From Psychrobacter submarinus (GTDB taxonomy: Bacteria > Pseudomonadota > Gammaproteobacteria > Pseudomonadales > Moraxellaceae), in the NCBI RefSeq assembly GCF_904846685.1, contig NZ_CAJHBQ010000004.1, positions 62,001 to 126,000 of the forward strand: a stretch of DNA of 64,000 bases, written 5' to 3'. This document shows positions 30,254 through 38,976 of this stretch, piece by piece. A program made the position numbers and the translations under genes. Positions within the stretch are counted from its first letter, which is position 1, and every line of letters begins with the position of its first letter. The notes under the pieces are model-generated. The model ran no database searches and had not been told where the DNA came from. It saw only the letters and a program-made list of their open reading frames with translations.

Positions 30254-30630
30254 TAGAACATCACCCATACAAATGACGCGACAATCAATATCGCTGCAAT
30301 CACGAAACTGACAAAAGATGCCGTACGTGCTGATTTCAACTCTTCATTTTGGCCATTATCAGCAAATAAATGCTTCACACCCATTACAAAATGATAGGCC
30401 GTAGCAGCAACAAATATCCATGCTAAGAAACGAAGAAAAACGTTATCGAATACGGTCAAAAAACTCTCAGGCGATGCCAAAGAGGTTTGCAGTAGCCACA
30501 ACATAACAGGAATGAGTAAAAATAGGATAATGCCAGAAATACGATGCAAGATTGACGCAATCGCAATCGGTGAGCGGTTAACGCTAATCACTTGGCTTAA
30601 GGGCAGATCAATAGGTCGGTTGCTTTTCAC
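30253..30630 (-). CDS. sdhC: Succinate dehydrogenase cytochrome b556 subunit
   Basis: Membrane anchor of complex II with three transmembrane helices, the family motif SILHRISGIILF and the haem-ligand region AYHFVMGVKHLFAD. I prefer GTG at 30630 (125 aa) because AAAGGA stands 8 nt upstream. The in-frame ATG at 30639 directly abuts that same AAAGGA box and would have no spacer. It is first in sdhCDAB and about 1 kb from the divergent gltA. Confidence 0.93.
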   Translation of the reverse strand: MKSNRPIDLPLSQVISVNRSPIAIASILHRISGIILFLLIPVMLWLLQTSLASPESFLTVFDNVFLRFLAWIFVAATAYHFVMGVKHLFADNGQNEELKSARTASFVSFVIAAILIVASFVWVMF

Positions 30631-30797
30631 AGCGGGCATCCTTTTAGCGGTTATACTCGAGTTCTACTTATGGTTTAGCAATCGTCTACCAAACACACTG
30701 AGTAACATACGAGATGAATAAAATAAGGAAGAGCTAGCTGACTTTGCTAAATGCACGTTACGCCATCATGGTGATATGACATACTTACTAAGCGATG

Positions 30798-30826
30798 ATT
30801 GCATTATTCTAGCTAGTGTCTGTCAA
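30798..30826 (-). promoter_or_regulatory. Promoter candidate for sdhCDAB
   Basis: On the minus strand a perfect TTGACA (30826-30821) is followed after 17 bp by TGCAAT (30803-30798), which matches the -10 consensus at 4 of 6 bases. The start would be about 160 nt before sdhC and just downstream of the terminator at 30845-30869. Confidence 0.45.
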
Positions 30827-30841
30827 CCACCATAAACACAA

Positions 30842-31055
30842 AAAAAAGATAACGCCATCGGCTATCTTTATTAAGAATAACTACATGATCATCATTCTAA
30901 AAATAGAATAAATAACAATAACATTCAAGTCTTAAACGCTTTTTAATCGCCAAAACACCCTATCAATCGTAACAAGATATTAGAAAACGACCTTGTTAGC
31001 TGTCAGCTTCTGATAGGTTTGCGTTAAATTAACAAAGCGTATGTCAGTTAAATTA
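30842..31055 (-). ncRNA. Candidate structured small RNA in the sdhC-gltA gap
   Basis: A minus-strand promoter candidate, TTGTAA (31089-31084), 17-bp spacer, perfect TATAAT (31066-31061), would start a transcript near 31055. About 210 nt later an intrinsic terminator (30845-30869, T tract 30847-30841) would end it. Inside are nested stems: CCTATCA (30959-30965) with TGATAGG (31011-31017), enclosing TAACAAG (30970-30976) with CTTGTTA (30992-30998), plus a separate ATTCTA/TAGAAT hairpin. The longest ORF seen inside is about 10 codons without a ribosome site. I recognise no known family. Existence is inference from signals only. Confidence 0.4.
30845..30869 (-). terminator. Intrinsic terminator upstream of sdhC
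   Basis: AAAGATA pairs with TATCTTT and GCC with GGC across a 3-nt loop, with a 2-nt bulge, and runs into eight T residues on the minus strand. No protein gene on that strand precedes it, which suggests a non-coding transcript ending here. Confidence 0.7.
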
Positions 31056-31089
31056 CCGCAATTATAAAATGACTGGCCACTAATTACAA

Positions 31090-31515
31090 ATTTATCCCCA
31101 AAATAGTCACTTTTGTCGTTGTTTTTACAAAAACTTAAGCTTCAGTGAGTGTTGGTTCAACTTTTCTAGATTTCTCTCTTAATCTGTCTACAATATTTAT
31201 AAAGGTATATCACAGCTGTATATCTTCTTATATAAAGTAGGCTATCAGCATAGTCTTGCTACTTTGTAATTATTTACCAGTACCCTCATCATCAATATGT
31301 GCTTAAGATATATAGTGCTCTTCATCAGTTTGTTTCAGTAACATATGCCTTATAAAAGTGTTAAAACGGATGAAATTAACGCTAAATTACACATCAGACA
31401 TATTTTGATACAACTTATCACCCTTTTAGCTGCCTTTAAAGCCTACGAATCTAGTGTTTGGAGAGAAAAGTATTTTCACCTCTTCCTGAATTACTGCTAA
31501 TATAGCTTACATATG
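31090..31515. other. gltA upstream region, no gene seen
   Basis: AT-rich non-coding DNA between the candidate small-RNA promoter and the hairpin-rich gltA leader. TATAAA preceded by TTGTTT at about 31329-31355 is a weak gltA promoter candidate. No ORF is supported. Confidence 0.3.
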
Positions 31516-31519
31516 AAGT

Positions 31520-31612
31520 GAGCGGCATACAAAGTACCGCTCCTCAGTAATGACTTAACCAGTAACGAGTCAAACCGTTACGACTACACCGTATGACGCA
31601 CTAGCAAGCGTC
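31520..31612 (+). promoter_or_regulatory. Three consecutive hairpins in the gltA 5' leader
   Basis: Three inverted repeats follow one another before gltA: GAGCGG/CCGCTC (31520-31542, with an inner TAC/GTA pair), GTAACG/CGTTAC (31562-31581) and GACGC/GCGTC (31595-31612). The last is 28 nt from the ribosome site and is followed by TTTT. They suggest a structured leader that could control gltA. Confidence 0.45.
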
Positions 31613-31651
31613 GCTTTTACATTCATACGCTAAAACAATGGAGAGGAAATT

Positions 31652-32947
31652 ATGGCTGACAACATTAAGTCAAATAATGAAGCCAAACTAACCGCAGAAG
31701 GTAAGGAATACCAACTTCCTATTATTCAGGGTACTTTAGGTCGTCCAGTTATCGATATCGCTGCCCTACAAGATTCAGGCTTTTGGTCTTATGATCCTGG
31801 CTTTAAAGTGACTGCCCCTGTTGAGTCAAAAATTACTTTTATCGATGGTGGTAAAGGCGAGCTGTTATACCGCGGCTACCCTATCGATCAGTTAGCAAAC
31901 CATGCTGAATACCTAGAAGTGGCTTATGCGCTGATTCATGGCGATCTACCAAACGCAGAACAAAAAAAGGATTTCTTTGAGAAAATTCGTAAGCATACTG
32001 GCGTCCATGATCAGCTACGTAAATTCTTTGAAGGCTTCCGCCGTGACGCACATCCTATGGCGATTATGGTCGGTGTTGTTGGAGCGTTATCCGCGTTTTA
32101 TCATGACAAGCTCGACATCAGCGACGAAGATCATCGCGAAATCACGGCCATCCGCTTAATCGCTAAAATGCCAACTCTTGCGGCTATGAGCTATAAATAC
32201 TCACAAGGCGAGCCGTTCATGTATCCGCGTAACGACTTTAGCTACGCAGAAAACTTCTTATATATGATGTTTGCTACTCCTGCTGATGTTGATTATAAAG
32301 TCAATCCTATCCTCGTTGATGCGATGGACAAAATCTTTACTTTGCATGCCGATCATGAGCAAAACGCTTCGACGTCTACTGTACGTCTAGCCGGCTCTAC
32401 TGGTGCAAACCCTTATGCTTGTATCGCTGCAGGTATCGCCGCTCTATGGGGTCCATCACATGGCGGCGCGAACGAAGCTGTCCTTGAGATGCTAGATGAA
32501 ATTGGCACAGTGGAAAACGTACCAGCATTTATGGAAAAAGTGAAAAGCCGTGAAGTAAAACTGATGGGCTTTGGTCACCGTGTCTACAAAAACTTCGATC
32601 CACGCGCGCAAGTACTGAAAAAAGCTTGTGATGAAGTATTAGAAGCTCTAGGTATCGACGATCCTAAGCTTGAGCTGGCTATGGAATTAGAAAAAATCGC
32701 TTTAGAAGATCCGTTCTTCATCGAGCGTAACCTCTATCCAAACGTTGACTTCTACTCTGGTATTATTCTAAAAGCTATTGGTATTCCAACGTCTATGTTT
32801 ACGGTTATCTTCTCGTTAGCGCGTACCTCAGGCTGGATCAGCCACTGGATTGAGATGCATAGCGCACCGTTCAAAATCGGTCGTCCGCGTCAGCTCTATA
32901 CCGGTGAGACGCATCGTGATCTTGTTAAGGTTGAAGACCGCAAATAA
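31652..32947 (+). CDS. gltA: Citrate synthase
   Basis: Condenses oxaloacetate and acetyl-CoA into citrate. The 431-aa protein is of the hexameric gammaproteobacterial type, with [16 protein letters not shown], the catalytic His regions [11 protein letters not shown] and [11 protein letters not shown], and [14 protein letters not shown] with the third catalytic region further on. AGAGGA lies 7 nt before the ATG. It is divergent from sdhCDAB, as in many gammaproteobacteria. A strong terminator follows at 32997. Confidence 0.98.
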   Translation: MADNIKSNNEAKLTAEGKEYQLPIIQGTLGRPVIDIAALQDSGFWSYDPGFKVTAPVESKITFIDGGKGELLYRGYPIDQLANHAEYLEVAYALIHGDLPNAEQKKDFFEKIRKHTGVHDQLRKFFEGFRRDAHPMAIMVGVVGALSAFYHDKLDISDEDHREITAIRLIAKMPTLAAMSYKYSQGEPFMYPRNDFSYAENFLYMMFATPADVDYKVNPILVDAMDKIFTLHADHEQNASTSTVRLAGSTGANPYACIAAGIAALWGPSHGGANEAVLEMLDEIGTVENVPAFMEKVKSREVKLMGFGHRVYKNFDPRAQVLKKACDEVLEALGIDDPKLELAMELEKIALEDPFFIERNLYPNVDFYSGIILKAIGIPTSMFTVIFSLARTSGWISHWIEMHSAPFKIGRPRQLYTGETHRDLVKVEDRK

Positions 32948-32996
32948 GAATCAACGATTTAGTTGTCTTACTAACCTTCTGTACTAATATAGCAAA

Positions 32997-33034
32997 CCAT
33001 AAAAAATCCCGCCGATGAGCGGGATTTTTTATGG
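32997..33034. terminator. Bidirectional terminator after gltA
   Basis: A 16-bp perfect stem (CCATAAAAAATCCCGC against GCGGGATTTTTTATGG) with a 6-nt loop and T tracts on both strands. It serves gltA (plus) and the lipoprotein gene (minus), which converge here. Confidence 0.93.
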
Positions 33035-33065
33035 GTGATATTTTATGCTTAGTTTTTATAAGCAG

Positions 33066-34013
33066 TTACTGAAACTCTTCTAAGGTCTGCTCGTATTTCG
33101 CAATTTGCTCATCATAGTCTTTAATAGTTTCATTAAACTTGGTCATCAACTCTTCAAACTCTTGCTGCTGAGCGATTTTCATCTCTTGCATGTAGCGGGC
33201 TTGCCGAGCTTCTATTTGCTCCCAAATTTGGTGCTGGACGATGAGACGCGCTAATGCCGGACTTTTGGCATTGAGCCTGTCGGCAAGCTCTGTATGTTCA
33301 AACAGCTGTGGTATCAAGGCGGCGATATTGATTAAGGTATTGACCTCGGCGCTACTCAGTGGCTGTGATATCGGCTGATAAAGCGCATCGATGGTTTGCT
33401 GATAGCTGTCGATGATTTGTTTTTCGGTCAAGATTGTCGTTTTTCGCGGCTCAGCGCTAATGCGTCTTAATACGCTCAGATCGCGCTCACCTGCATCAGT
33501 GCTGCTATTTGGTTCCAGCTCAGTATCAATATTAATATCAGTATCGACATCAGTGTCAGTATTGGCAACGGTCTCGGTTAAGGCGTCAGATTCATTCGCT
33601 GAAAGCTCAGCATCAGTAGTGCTATTATTTGCTGTGGCTGAACTGGATCCAGCAGCGGTATCCACCGCCGCTTCATTGTCATCATTAGTCACGTTATTTA
33701 GTAACAGATCATCTTCACTGGTCGTCATATCAGCCGCTTGCAAAGACTCATACTCTGCCTGTAACCGGCGCTGTAAGCTCTGCATTTGCGCCACATATAC
33801 TGGCTGCATCTGCTTGATATGGGCAGCCGCTGAATCACTTTGAGGTACAGGCTTCATCTCTTCAGTAGCCGCTTGCTCCTCTGCGTTAGCCGTACTGTCA
33901 TCGACTTCTGATTGTGGCTGACATCCCACTAATAGCGATGCTGCTAGCACCATAGACGCTAATACTTGAGGCGATTGGCGGCCGGCAGCTTTAGTAGGTC
34001 GTTTATGGCGCAT
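33066..34013 (-). CDS. Putative lipoprotein, unknown function
   Basis: Using ATG at 34013 the 315-aa product begins with a basic stretch and hydrophobic core ending in the lipobox LLVGC, so it is probably lipidated. The frame extends to 34082, adding an acidic 23-residue segment with a better-placed ribosome site (AAAGGA), so the start is unsure. After the Cys comes a Ser/Asp/Thr-rich low-complexity region with DTD-type repeats (near residues 125-180), then a helical, Gln/Glu-rich C-terminus (QARYMQEMKIAQQQEFEEL) likely to form coiled coils. I do not recognise a family. It is monocistronic between gltA and the HExxH gene. Confidence 0.65.
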   Translation of the reverse strand: MRHKRPTKAAGRQSPQVLASMVLAASLLVGCQPQSEVDDSTANAEEQAATEEMKPVPQSDSAAAHIKQMQPVYVAQMQSLQRRLQAEYESLQAADMTTSEDDLLLNNVTNDDNEAAVDTAAGSSSATANNSTTDAELSANESDALTETVANTDTDVDTDINIDTELEPNSSTDAGERDLSVLRRISAEPRKTTILTEKQIIDSYQQTIDALYQPISQPLSSAEVNTLINIAALIPQLFEHTELADRLNAKSPALARLIVQHQIWEQIEARQARYMQEMKIAQQQEFEELMTKFNETIKDYDEQIAKYEQTLEEFQ

Positions 34014-34164
34014 TTGCTGGTCGTCAGCATCAGTGTCAGTGCCAGCATCGGTTTTGGGTCGAACAAGCAGAAAGTTAGGCATCAGAGAACATATCCTTTG
34101 TTAAGAGCGCCGCTATAAAAGCTAGATTAAAGTATAAATGGCTACCTTTGACTCACTTGCTCCT

Positions 34165-34180
34165 AGGGCGTGTTTATTCT
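34165..34180 (+). repeat. Solo terminal-repeat-like sequence
   Basis: TAGGGCGTGTTTATTC matches the outer 11 bases of the miniature-element terminal repeat (TAGGGCGTGTT) and then ends in ATTC. The opposite end of an element is not found nearby at full length; a weak counterpart, ATGCCCTA, occurs at about 35116-35123. It may be a decayed remnant. Confidence 0.35.
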
Positions 34181-34339
34181 TTATTAAAAAGTGTTTTATT
34201 GAAAAGTGCGTCGCTTTCATCATAGCGACTATCGCTGACAATCTGAAGATTAAATAGTGAACGAGCTATCGTCAGTATCTTTTTGAATAAATACCAATGT
34301 TAAAATGCTAATGAGTATCCTTGTCAATTAGTGCTAATG

Positions 34340-34873
34340 TTAATTAATACCTTTGCTAGGCTTTATTTGCTCAGTCGCCGCGGTCAAAAAAGGTATGCAC
34401 TCCTCTAAGTCGTTGCAATCCTTCCCAAGCTTACGACGAATAAAATAGTCTTGTACCATGCGCGCTTGCTGCTCAATGCCATATCTAAAGAAGGATTTGC
34501 CCGCTTTTAGCTCATAAGCATAACGCCGATTGACCAGCGCTCCGCGTACAACCTTTAGGCCTTGTTGCCATTGCCAAACGTGAGTGAGCTCATGAATCAG
34601 CCAACTTTGTTTGCCAAGTGCAGCCTTGCTAAAGTCATCAAGCCAATTATCAGGATGAAAATAAATATGACCATTGGGACTCACTGCATAGTTTTTTAGC
34701 ACCCACCAAGCGGTTTTTAAGCGCACATCTTGTAAGTGCAGACTGTCGCCAAAAACCGAGCGTGCCAGCTCACACTCGCCTTCAGTCAAAGGCCGTGATT
34801 GTTGATTAAAACGATCCCGACTTATTAGTTTAGACAACAGTCGCGATAACGATTTGGGAGAATAGCGAGACAT
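34340..34873 (-). CDS. Small HExxH putative zinc metallopeptidase-like protein
   Basis: 177 aa with the motif IHELTHVWQWQQG around residues 93-105, the HExxH signature of zinc peptidases, in a small globular domain (VFGDSLHLQDVRLK, NGHIYFHP). This layout resembles proteins annotated as 'vgr-related' or eCIS-core-like in other proteobacteria; that is a recollection, not proof. No signal peptide is visible and no type VI secretion genes lie nearby. Substrate and activity are unknown. It is flanked by a solo terminal-repeat remnant and by copy 2 of the miniature element, so it may be an accessory gene. Confidence 0.6.
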   Translation of the reverse strand: MSRYSPKSLSRLLSKLISRDRFNQQSRPLTEGECELARSVFGDSLHLQDVRLKTAWWVLKNYAVSPNGHIYFHPDNWLDDFSKAALGKQSWLIHELTHVWQWQQGLKVVRGALVNRRYAYELKAGKSFFRYGIEQQARMVQDYFIRRKLGKDCNDLEECIPFLTAATEQIKPSKGIN

Positions 34874-35166
34874 TATTGAGACCGCCTTAAGGTAGTTTTG
34901 GAAGCTTTGTTTGCTTGTACTTTCTAAGTGCTAATTAATCTAAGATTATAAAATCAAACGCGCCACAGTAATGAGTTTTGCGCCGTTGCTCATCAGCAGC
35001 AAGTGACAGTCATACTAGTTTGCGATCACTGTTTCAAATTAAAATGGCTCTAAATCACCATCGTTTAATTATTAAAACAGAAATATTAAAACCAATCCAC
35101 TTGTGAATAGCGAATATGCCCTAATATCAAAGGGGACAGTCCTTTTTAAGATTGTGCTTTTTTATT

Positions 35167-35473
35167 TAGGGCGTGTTAAACATTCGACCATGGCACTGAC
35201 AGAGACTATTTTTTAGGCGATTTGCAGATAGAAATTTTAAGTTTAGTCGTTCTAAGCGTCTATTTTTATCAATAAAGCGGCAAAAAATAGTCCTGTCCCT
35301 GTTGTTGTCGCGAGGGCTGATGCTAAAATCGCCCTAGTCGTTGCGACTGTTTAAATAAAATCAGCTAACCAATGCAATAAGCATTATCTGCAATTTTAAC
35401 GACGACTAGAACACAGCTTTGATTAACTAGTAGCTATCAGCAGTGCGCATTTGTGAATGTTCAACACGCCCTA
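35167..35473 (+). mobile_element. 303-bp TA-flanked miniature element, copy 2
   Basis: Element 35169-35471 is flanked by TA at 35167-35168 and 35472-35473. Its left terminal repeat has one change (GGGCGTGTTAAACATTC). It has the same length and nearly the same sequence as copies 1 and 3. Its right end lies only 37 bp before the rarA start codon, so it probably supplies or displaces part of the rarA promoter. Confidence 0.85.
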
Positions 35474-35508
35474 ATAGCGCATTACTTTTAATACGCCTTA
35501 GGAATTTT

Positions 35509-36798
35509 ATGCCCTCTGCTTTTCATGCTGATACGCCTTTAGCACAGCGTATGCGCCCTACGGCTTTAGATGATATCATCGGCCAAGAACATCTGTTAGC
35601 CGCTGACGCGCCGCTGCGGCGTTTGGTCGAACAAAACCATCTGTCCTCTATTATCTTGCACGGGGAAGCAGGCATTGGTAAAACTACTATCGCGATGCTA
35701 TTAGCAAAAGCGGTAGGCCGACCGTTTCATGCTTTATCAGCTTTGAACACTGGCGTTAAGCAACTGCGCGAAGTGCTCGATAACAATGACTCGCTCAGCT
35801 TTGAGTCGCCGGTGGTTTTTATCGATGAGATTCATCGGTTTAATAAAGCCCAGCAAGATGCTTTGCTTGGCGCAGTGGAAGCAGGTGATATTACTTTAAT
35901 TGGCGCAACTACTGAAAACCCGTCTTTTAGTGTCAATAATGCTTTGCTGTCTCGCTGCCAAGTCTACCGCTTAGAACCGCTGGATAATGAACAAATCGCT
36001 GCTGTCTTGCAACGGGCACTCACTCAAGATACGGTGCTAAAAACTTTAAACATTGAGCTACAAGCACAAGGCTTTATTAGTGAGCTGGCACACGGCGACG
36101 CTAGAAAGGCGCTAAATTTACTAGAGTTGGCGGTGCAGACTGCTGATCCTAAGCATACCCCGATTATCATCGATGATGAGATTGTCGGGCGCGTGGCACA
36201 GACAGCATTGGTGCGATACGATAAAGATGGTGAGCAGCATTACGATATCATCTCAGCGCTGATCAAGTCGGTACGCGGCTCGGATCCAGACGCGGCGCTT
36301 TATTGGATGGCTAGAATGCTAGTCGGCGGTGAGCCTGCTGATTTTATCGCGCGGCGGCTGGTCATATTGGCGAGCGAAGATATCGGTAATGCCAATCCAA
36401 ATGCGCTGCTGCTCGCAGATGCAGCCTTGCGTAGTGTGCAGTCTATCGGTATGCCTGAGGCGCGGATTATCTTAGGACAAGTGGTGGTCTATTTGGCCAC
36501 TAGCGCTAAGAGTAACAGCACTTATAAAGCGATTAATGCGGCGATGCGCTTAGCGGAAAAGGACGCCTCCCCTGTACCGCTGCATCTGCGTAATGGCGTG
36601 ACTAAACTGATGCGTAATGAGGGCTACGGCGCCGGCTATACTTATCCGCATAACTACCCCAACCATTACTACGCGCAAAGTTACTTGCCTGACAACCTCA
36701 TTGGCACCCGCTTTTATGAGTATGCTGACAATCAGCGCGAGCAGCACAGTAAGACGTTTATGGATTGGCTAAAGAGCCAAGCTGCTAGTAACGACTGA
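35509..36798 (+). CDS. rarA: Replication-associated recombination protein RarA (MgsA) AAA+ ATPase
   Basis: AAA+ ATPase of the RarA/WRNIP1 family acting at stalled forks. The 429-aa protein has [17 protein letters not shown], Walker [10 protein letters not shown], Walker [11 protein letters not shown], sensor TTENPSF and the arginine-finger region LLSRCQVY, then the family C-terminal tetramerisation domain ([28 protein letters not shown]). I chose ATG at 35509 because AGGA lies 6 nt upstream and the protein then starts next to the conserved region. An upstream GTG frame (35443) begins inside the miniature element and would add 22 residues. Confidence 0.93.
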   Translation: MPSAFHADTPLAQRMRPTALDDIIGQEHLLAADAPLRRLVEQNHLSSIILHGEAGIGKTTIAMLLAKAVGRPFHALSALNTGVKQLREVLDNNDSLSFESPVVFIDEIHRFNKAQQDALLGAVEAGDITLIGATTENPSFSVNNALLSRCQVYRLEPLDNEQIAAVLQRALTQDTVLKTLNIELQAQGFISELAHGDARKALNLLELAVQTADPKHTPIIIDDEIVGRVAQTALVRYDKDGEQHYDIISALIKSVRGSDPDAALYWMARMLVGGEPADFIARRLVILASEDIGNANPNALLLADAALRSVQSIGMPEARIILGQVVVYLATSAKSNSTYKAINAAMRLAEKDASPVPLHLRNGVTKLMRNEGYGAGYTYPHNYPNHYYAQSYLPDNLIGTRFYEYADNQREQHSKTFMDWLKSQAASND

Positions 36799-36921
36799 CA
36801 CGCGCTTAAGAGAATAATTACCTGTAGTACAGCACGTAAGCGTATCTACTGTTACAATTCCACTGTTACAATGACGCATCGATCTTTTGACACCCAAACC
36901 AATAAAAATATAGAGAGTCCT

Positions 36922-38034
36922 ATGAGTTTAAATACTATTCCTGAGATAATTGAAGATATTCGCGCCGGTAAGATGGTCATCTTGATGGATGACGAAGACC
37001 GCGAAAATGAAGGCGATATCATTATGGCTGCCACCCATGTGCGCCCTGAAGATATTAACTTTATGATCACCCATGCTCGCGGCTTAGTCTGTCTTACCTT
37101 ATCACAAGCGCGCTGCCAGCAATTGGCACTACCACTGATGTCAGATCGCAATGAGGCTAAGTTCAGTACCAACTTTACCGTCTCTATCGAAGCGGCTGAA
37201 GGAGTGACTACAGGTATTTCGGCGGCTGACCGGGCGCGTACCATTCAAGCAGCGGTGTCTTCGGCAGCGAAACCAGAAGATATTGTCCAGCCTGGGCACA
37301 TCTTCCCCATCATGGCACAAAACGGCGGCGTGCTCCACCGCGCCGGGCATACCGAAGCAGGCTGCGACTTAGCACGCCTAGCAGGGCTTGAACCTGCTGC
37401 AGTGATCGTTGAGATTATTAATGTGGATGGGACGATGGCTCGCCGTGATGATTTAGAAGTATTTGCCAAAGAGCATGATATTAAGATGGGTACGATTGCT
37501 GATCTTATTAACTACCGTATCGCCAATGAGCAAACGATAGAAGAGATAGAGTCGCGTCCATTTGAGACGGAGCATGGCAGCTTTACCTTGCACCGCTTTC
37601 GCGAATTTGGCGCTGATGAGACGCATTTAGCCTTAGTCAAAGGTGATGTCAGTGCTGGCGTCAGTACTGTACGGGTACACGGCTTTCATCCGCTGCGAGA
37701 TTTATTTGCCGCCAAAAACGATACGACGGGTCGCAGTGGCTGGAGCGTACAGTCGGCACTAGAGGAAATCAGTGCTTCAGAGCGCGGAGTCATGGTTTGG
37801 ATTGGCAGTCATCAGCCTGTCGATCTTGGCGATGCGTTAGATAAAGCGGCAGGCAATGAGTCCTTGTCAACGATCACTCAGCAGCCCTATCGTAGCATCG
37901 GTGTTGGCGCGCAAATCTTGCGCCATCTAGGCGTACGTGATATGCGTCTGCTATCTTCGCCCATGAAGTTTTATGCGCTATCAGGTTTTGATCTTAATGT
38001 GGTCGATTTTGTCAGCGCTCCCAATAAAGAATAA
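36922..38034 (+). CDS. ribB: 3,4-dihydroxy-2-butanone 4-phosphate synthase with degenerate GTP cyclohydrolase II-like C-terminus
   Basis: Makes the four-carbon riboflavin precursor from ribulose-5-phosphate. The N-terminal RibB domain has the acidic metal loop MDDEDRENEGD, RGLVCLTLS, DRARTIQ and HAGHTEAGCDLARLAGL. The C-terminal ~160 residues follow the RibA fold (RFREFGADETHLALVKGD, RVHGFHPLRDL) but contain no cysteine at all, so the zinc-binding GECLTS-type motif of active GTP cyclohydrolase II is missing. This is the RibBX-like arrangement known from other proteobacteria, where RibA is encoded elsewhere. ATG at 36922 follows a GAGAG box. Confidence 0.9.
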   Translation: MSLNTIPEIIEDIRAGKMVILMDDEDRENEGDIIMAATHVRPEDINFMITHARGLVCLTLSQARCQQLALPLMSDRNEAKFSTNFTVSIEAAEGVTTGISAADRARTIQAAVSSAAKPEDIVQPGHIFPIMAQNGGVLHRAGHTEAGCDLARLAGLEPAAVIVEIINVDGTMARRDDLEVFAKEHDIKMGTIADLINYRIANEQTIEEIESRPFETEHGSFTLHRFREFGADETHLALVKGDVSAGVSTVRVHGFHPLRDLFAAKNDTTGRSGWSVQSALEEISASERGVMVWIGSHQPVDLGDALDKAAGNESLSTITQQPYRSIGVGAQILRHLGVRDMRLLSSPMKFYALSGFDLNVVDFVSAPNKE

Positions 38035-38069
38035 AGTGCTGTATAAGTAAATTATTTTATTCAAAACTG

Positions 38070-38376
38070 TAGGGCGTGTTGAACATTCGACCTTGGCACT
38101 GACAGAGACTATTTTTTAGGCGATTTGCAGATAAAAATGGTAAGTTTAGTTGTTCTAAGCGTCTATTTTTATCAATAAAGCGGCAAAAAATAGTCCTGTC
38201 CCTGTTGTTGTAGTTAGGGCTGATGCTAAAATCGCCCTAGTCGTTGCGACTGTTTAAATAAAATCAGCTAGCCAATGCAATAAGCATTATCTGCAATTTT
38301 AACGACGACTAGAACACAGCTTTGATTAACTAGTAGCTATCAGCAGTGCGCATTTGTGAATGTTCAACACGCCCTA
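38070..38376 (+). mobile_element. 303-bp TA-flanked miniature element, copy 3
   Basis: Element 38072-38374 has perfect 17-bp terminal repeats (GGGCGTGTTGAACATTC) and TA on both sides. It has the same orientation as copy 2. It lies between the ribB stop (38034) and the terminator at 38386, so it is probably transcribed as part of the ribB 3' untranslated region. Confidence 0.87.
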
Positions 38377-38385
38377 ATTAAAAAT

Positions 38386-38421
38386 AAAAAGGCACGCTAG
38401 CTACTGTTAGCGTGCCTTTTT
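38386..38421. terminator. Bidirectional terminator between ribB and the thioesterase gene
   Basis: A 14-bp perfect stem (AAAAAGGCACGCTA against TAGCGTGCCTTTTT) with an 8-nt loop and T tracts on both strands, between convergent genes. Confidence 0.92.
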
Positions 38422-38446
38422 TTGTCGATAGAATGATAGAAGCGCT

Positions 38447-38953
38447 TTAATGCTCTGGGGTATGATCAAATTGCGCTTCTAAAGCGAGCAGGCGCGAGCG
38501 CTCTTTAGCTGTCCAAGGCAGTTTGTGCTCGCTATTATTATCTAAACGTACGATGACCGCTTCTGCCTCTGCTACTACCTCTTGCTGCTGCTGGCTATAA
38601 TAGCTATATTCTATAATCATGCTGGTAGTACCCAAACGCTGACAACGTAGACCTATAAGTAGCGTGTCAGGATAAGTGACTGGCCGCAGATATTGGCAAC
38701 TTGAATGCGCCAGCAACATAGCGCCGCTCTCGAACAGATCTAAGGCTTGCAAATAATGAATGCGCGCCGACTCAGCATAACGATAATAAACGACGTTATT
38801 GAGATGGTTTAAGGCATCCATCTCACCCCATTGCACCACCTGAGAGTAAATGACAGGATAGTGCTGTAAAGCAGCGGGCGTCTCATCTTCCCCATTGCTA
38901 TGCGTCTGGTTCTGCTGTTTGACTTTGGTATGCTCAGGACTAGTAGGGCTCAT
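38447..38953 (-). CDS. Acyl-CoA thioesterase, hotdog fold (4HBT/YbgC/FadM type)
   Basis: 168-aa hotdog-fold protein with the 4HBT signature WGEMDALNHLNNVVYYRYAES (the Asp and His in DALNHLNN are the usual active-site region), followed by HSSCQYLRPVTYPDTLLIG. Such enzymes hydrolyse acyl-CoA thioesters; chain-length preference is not readable. It is 24 bp after hemX on the same strand, so it may be co-transcribed with the haem genes, though a functional link is unclear. Confidence 0.85.
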   Translation of the reverse strand: MSPTSPEHTKVKQQNQTHSNGEDETPAALQHYPVIYSQVVQWGEMDALNHLNNVVYYRYAESARIHYLQALDLFESGAMLLAHSSCQYLRPVTYPDTLLIGLRCQRLGTTSMIIEYSYYSQQQQEVVAEAEAVIVRLDNNSEHKLPWTAKERSRLLALEAQFDHTPEH

Positions 38954-38976
38954 AGTAGAGTATCCATAATTCTGTG

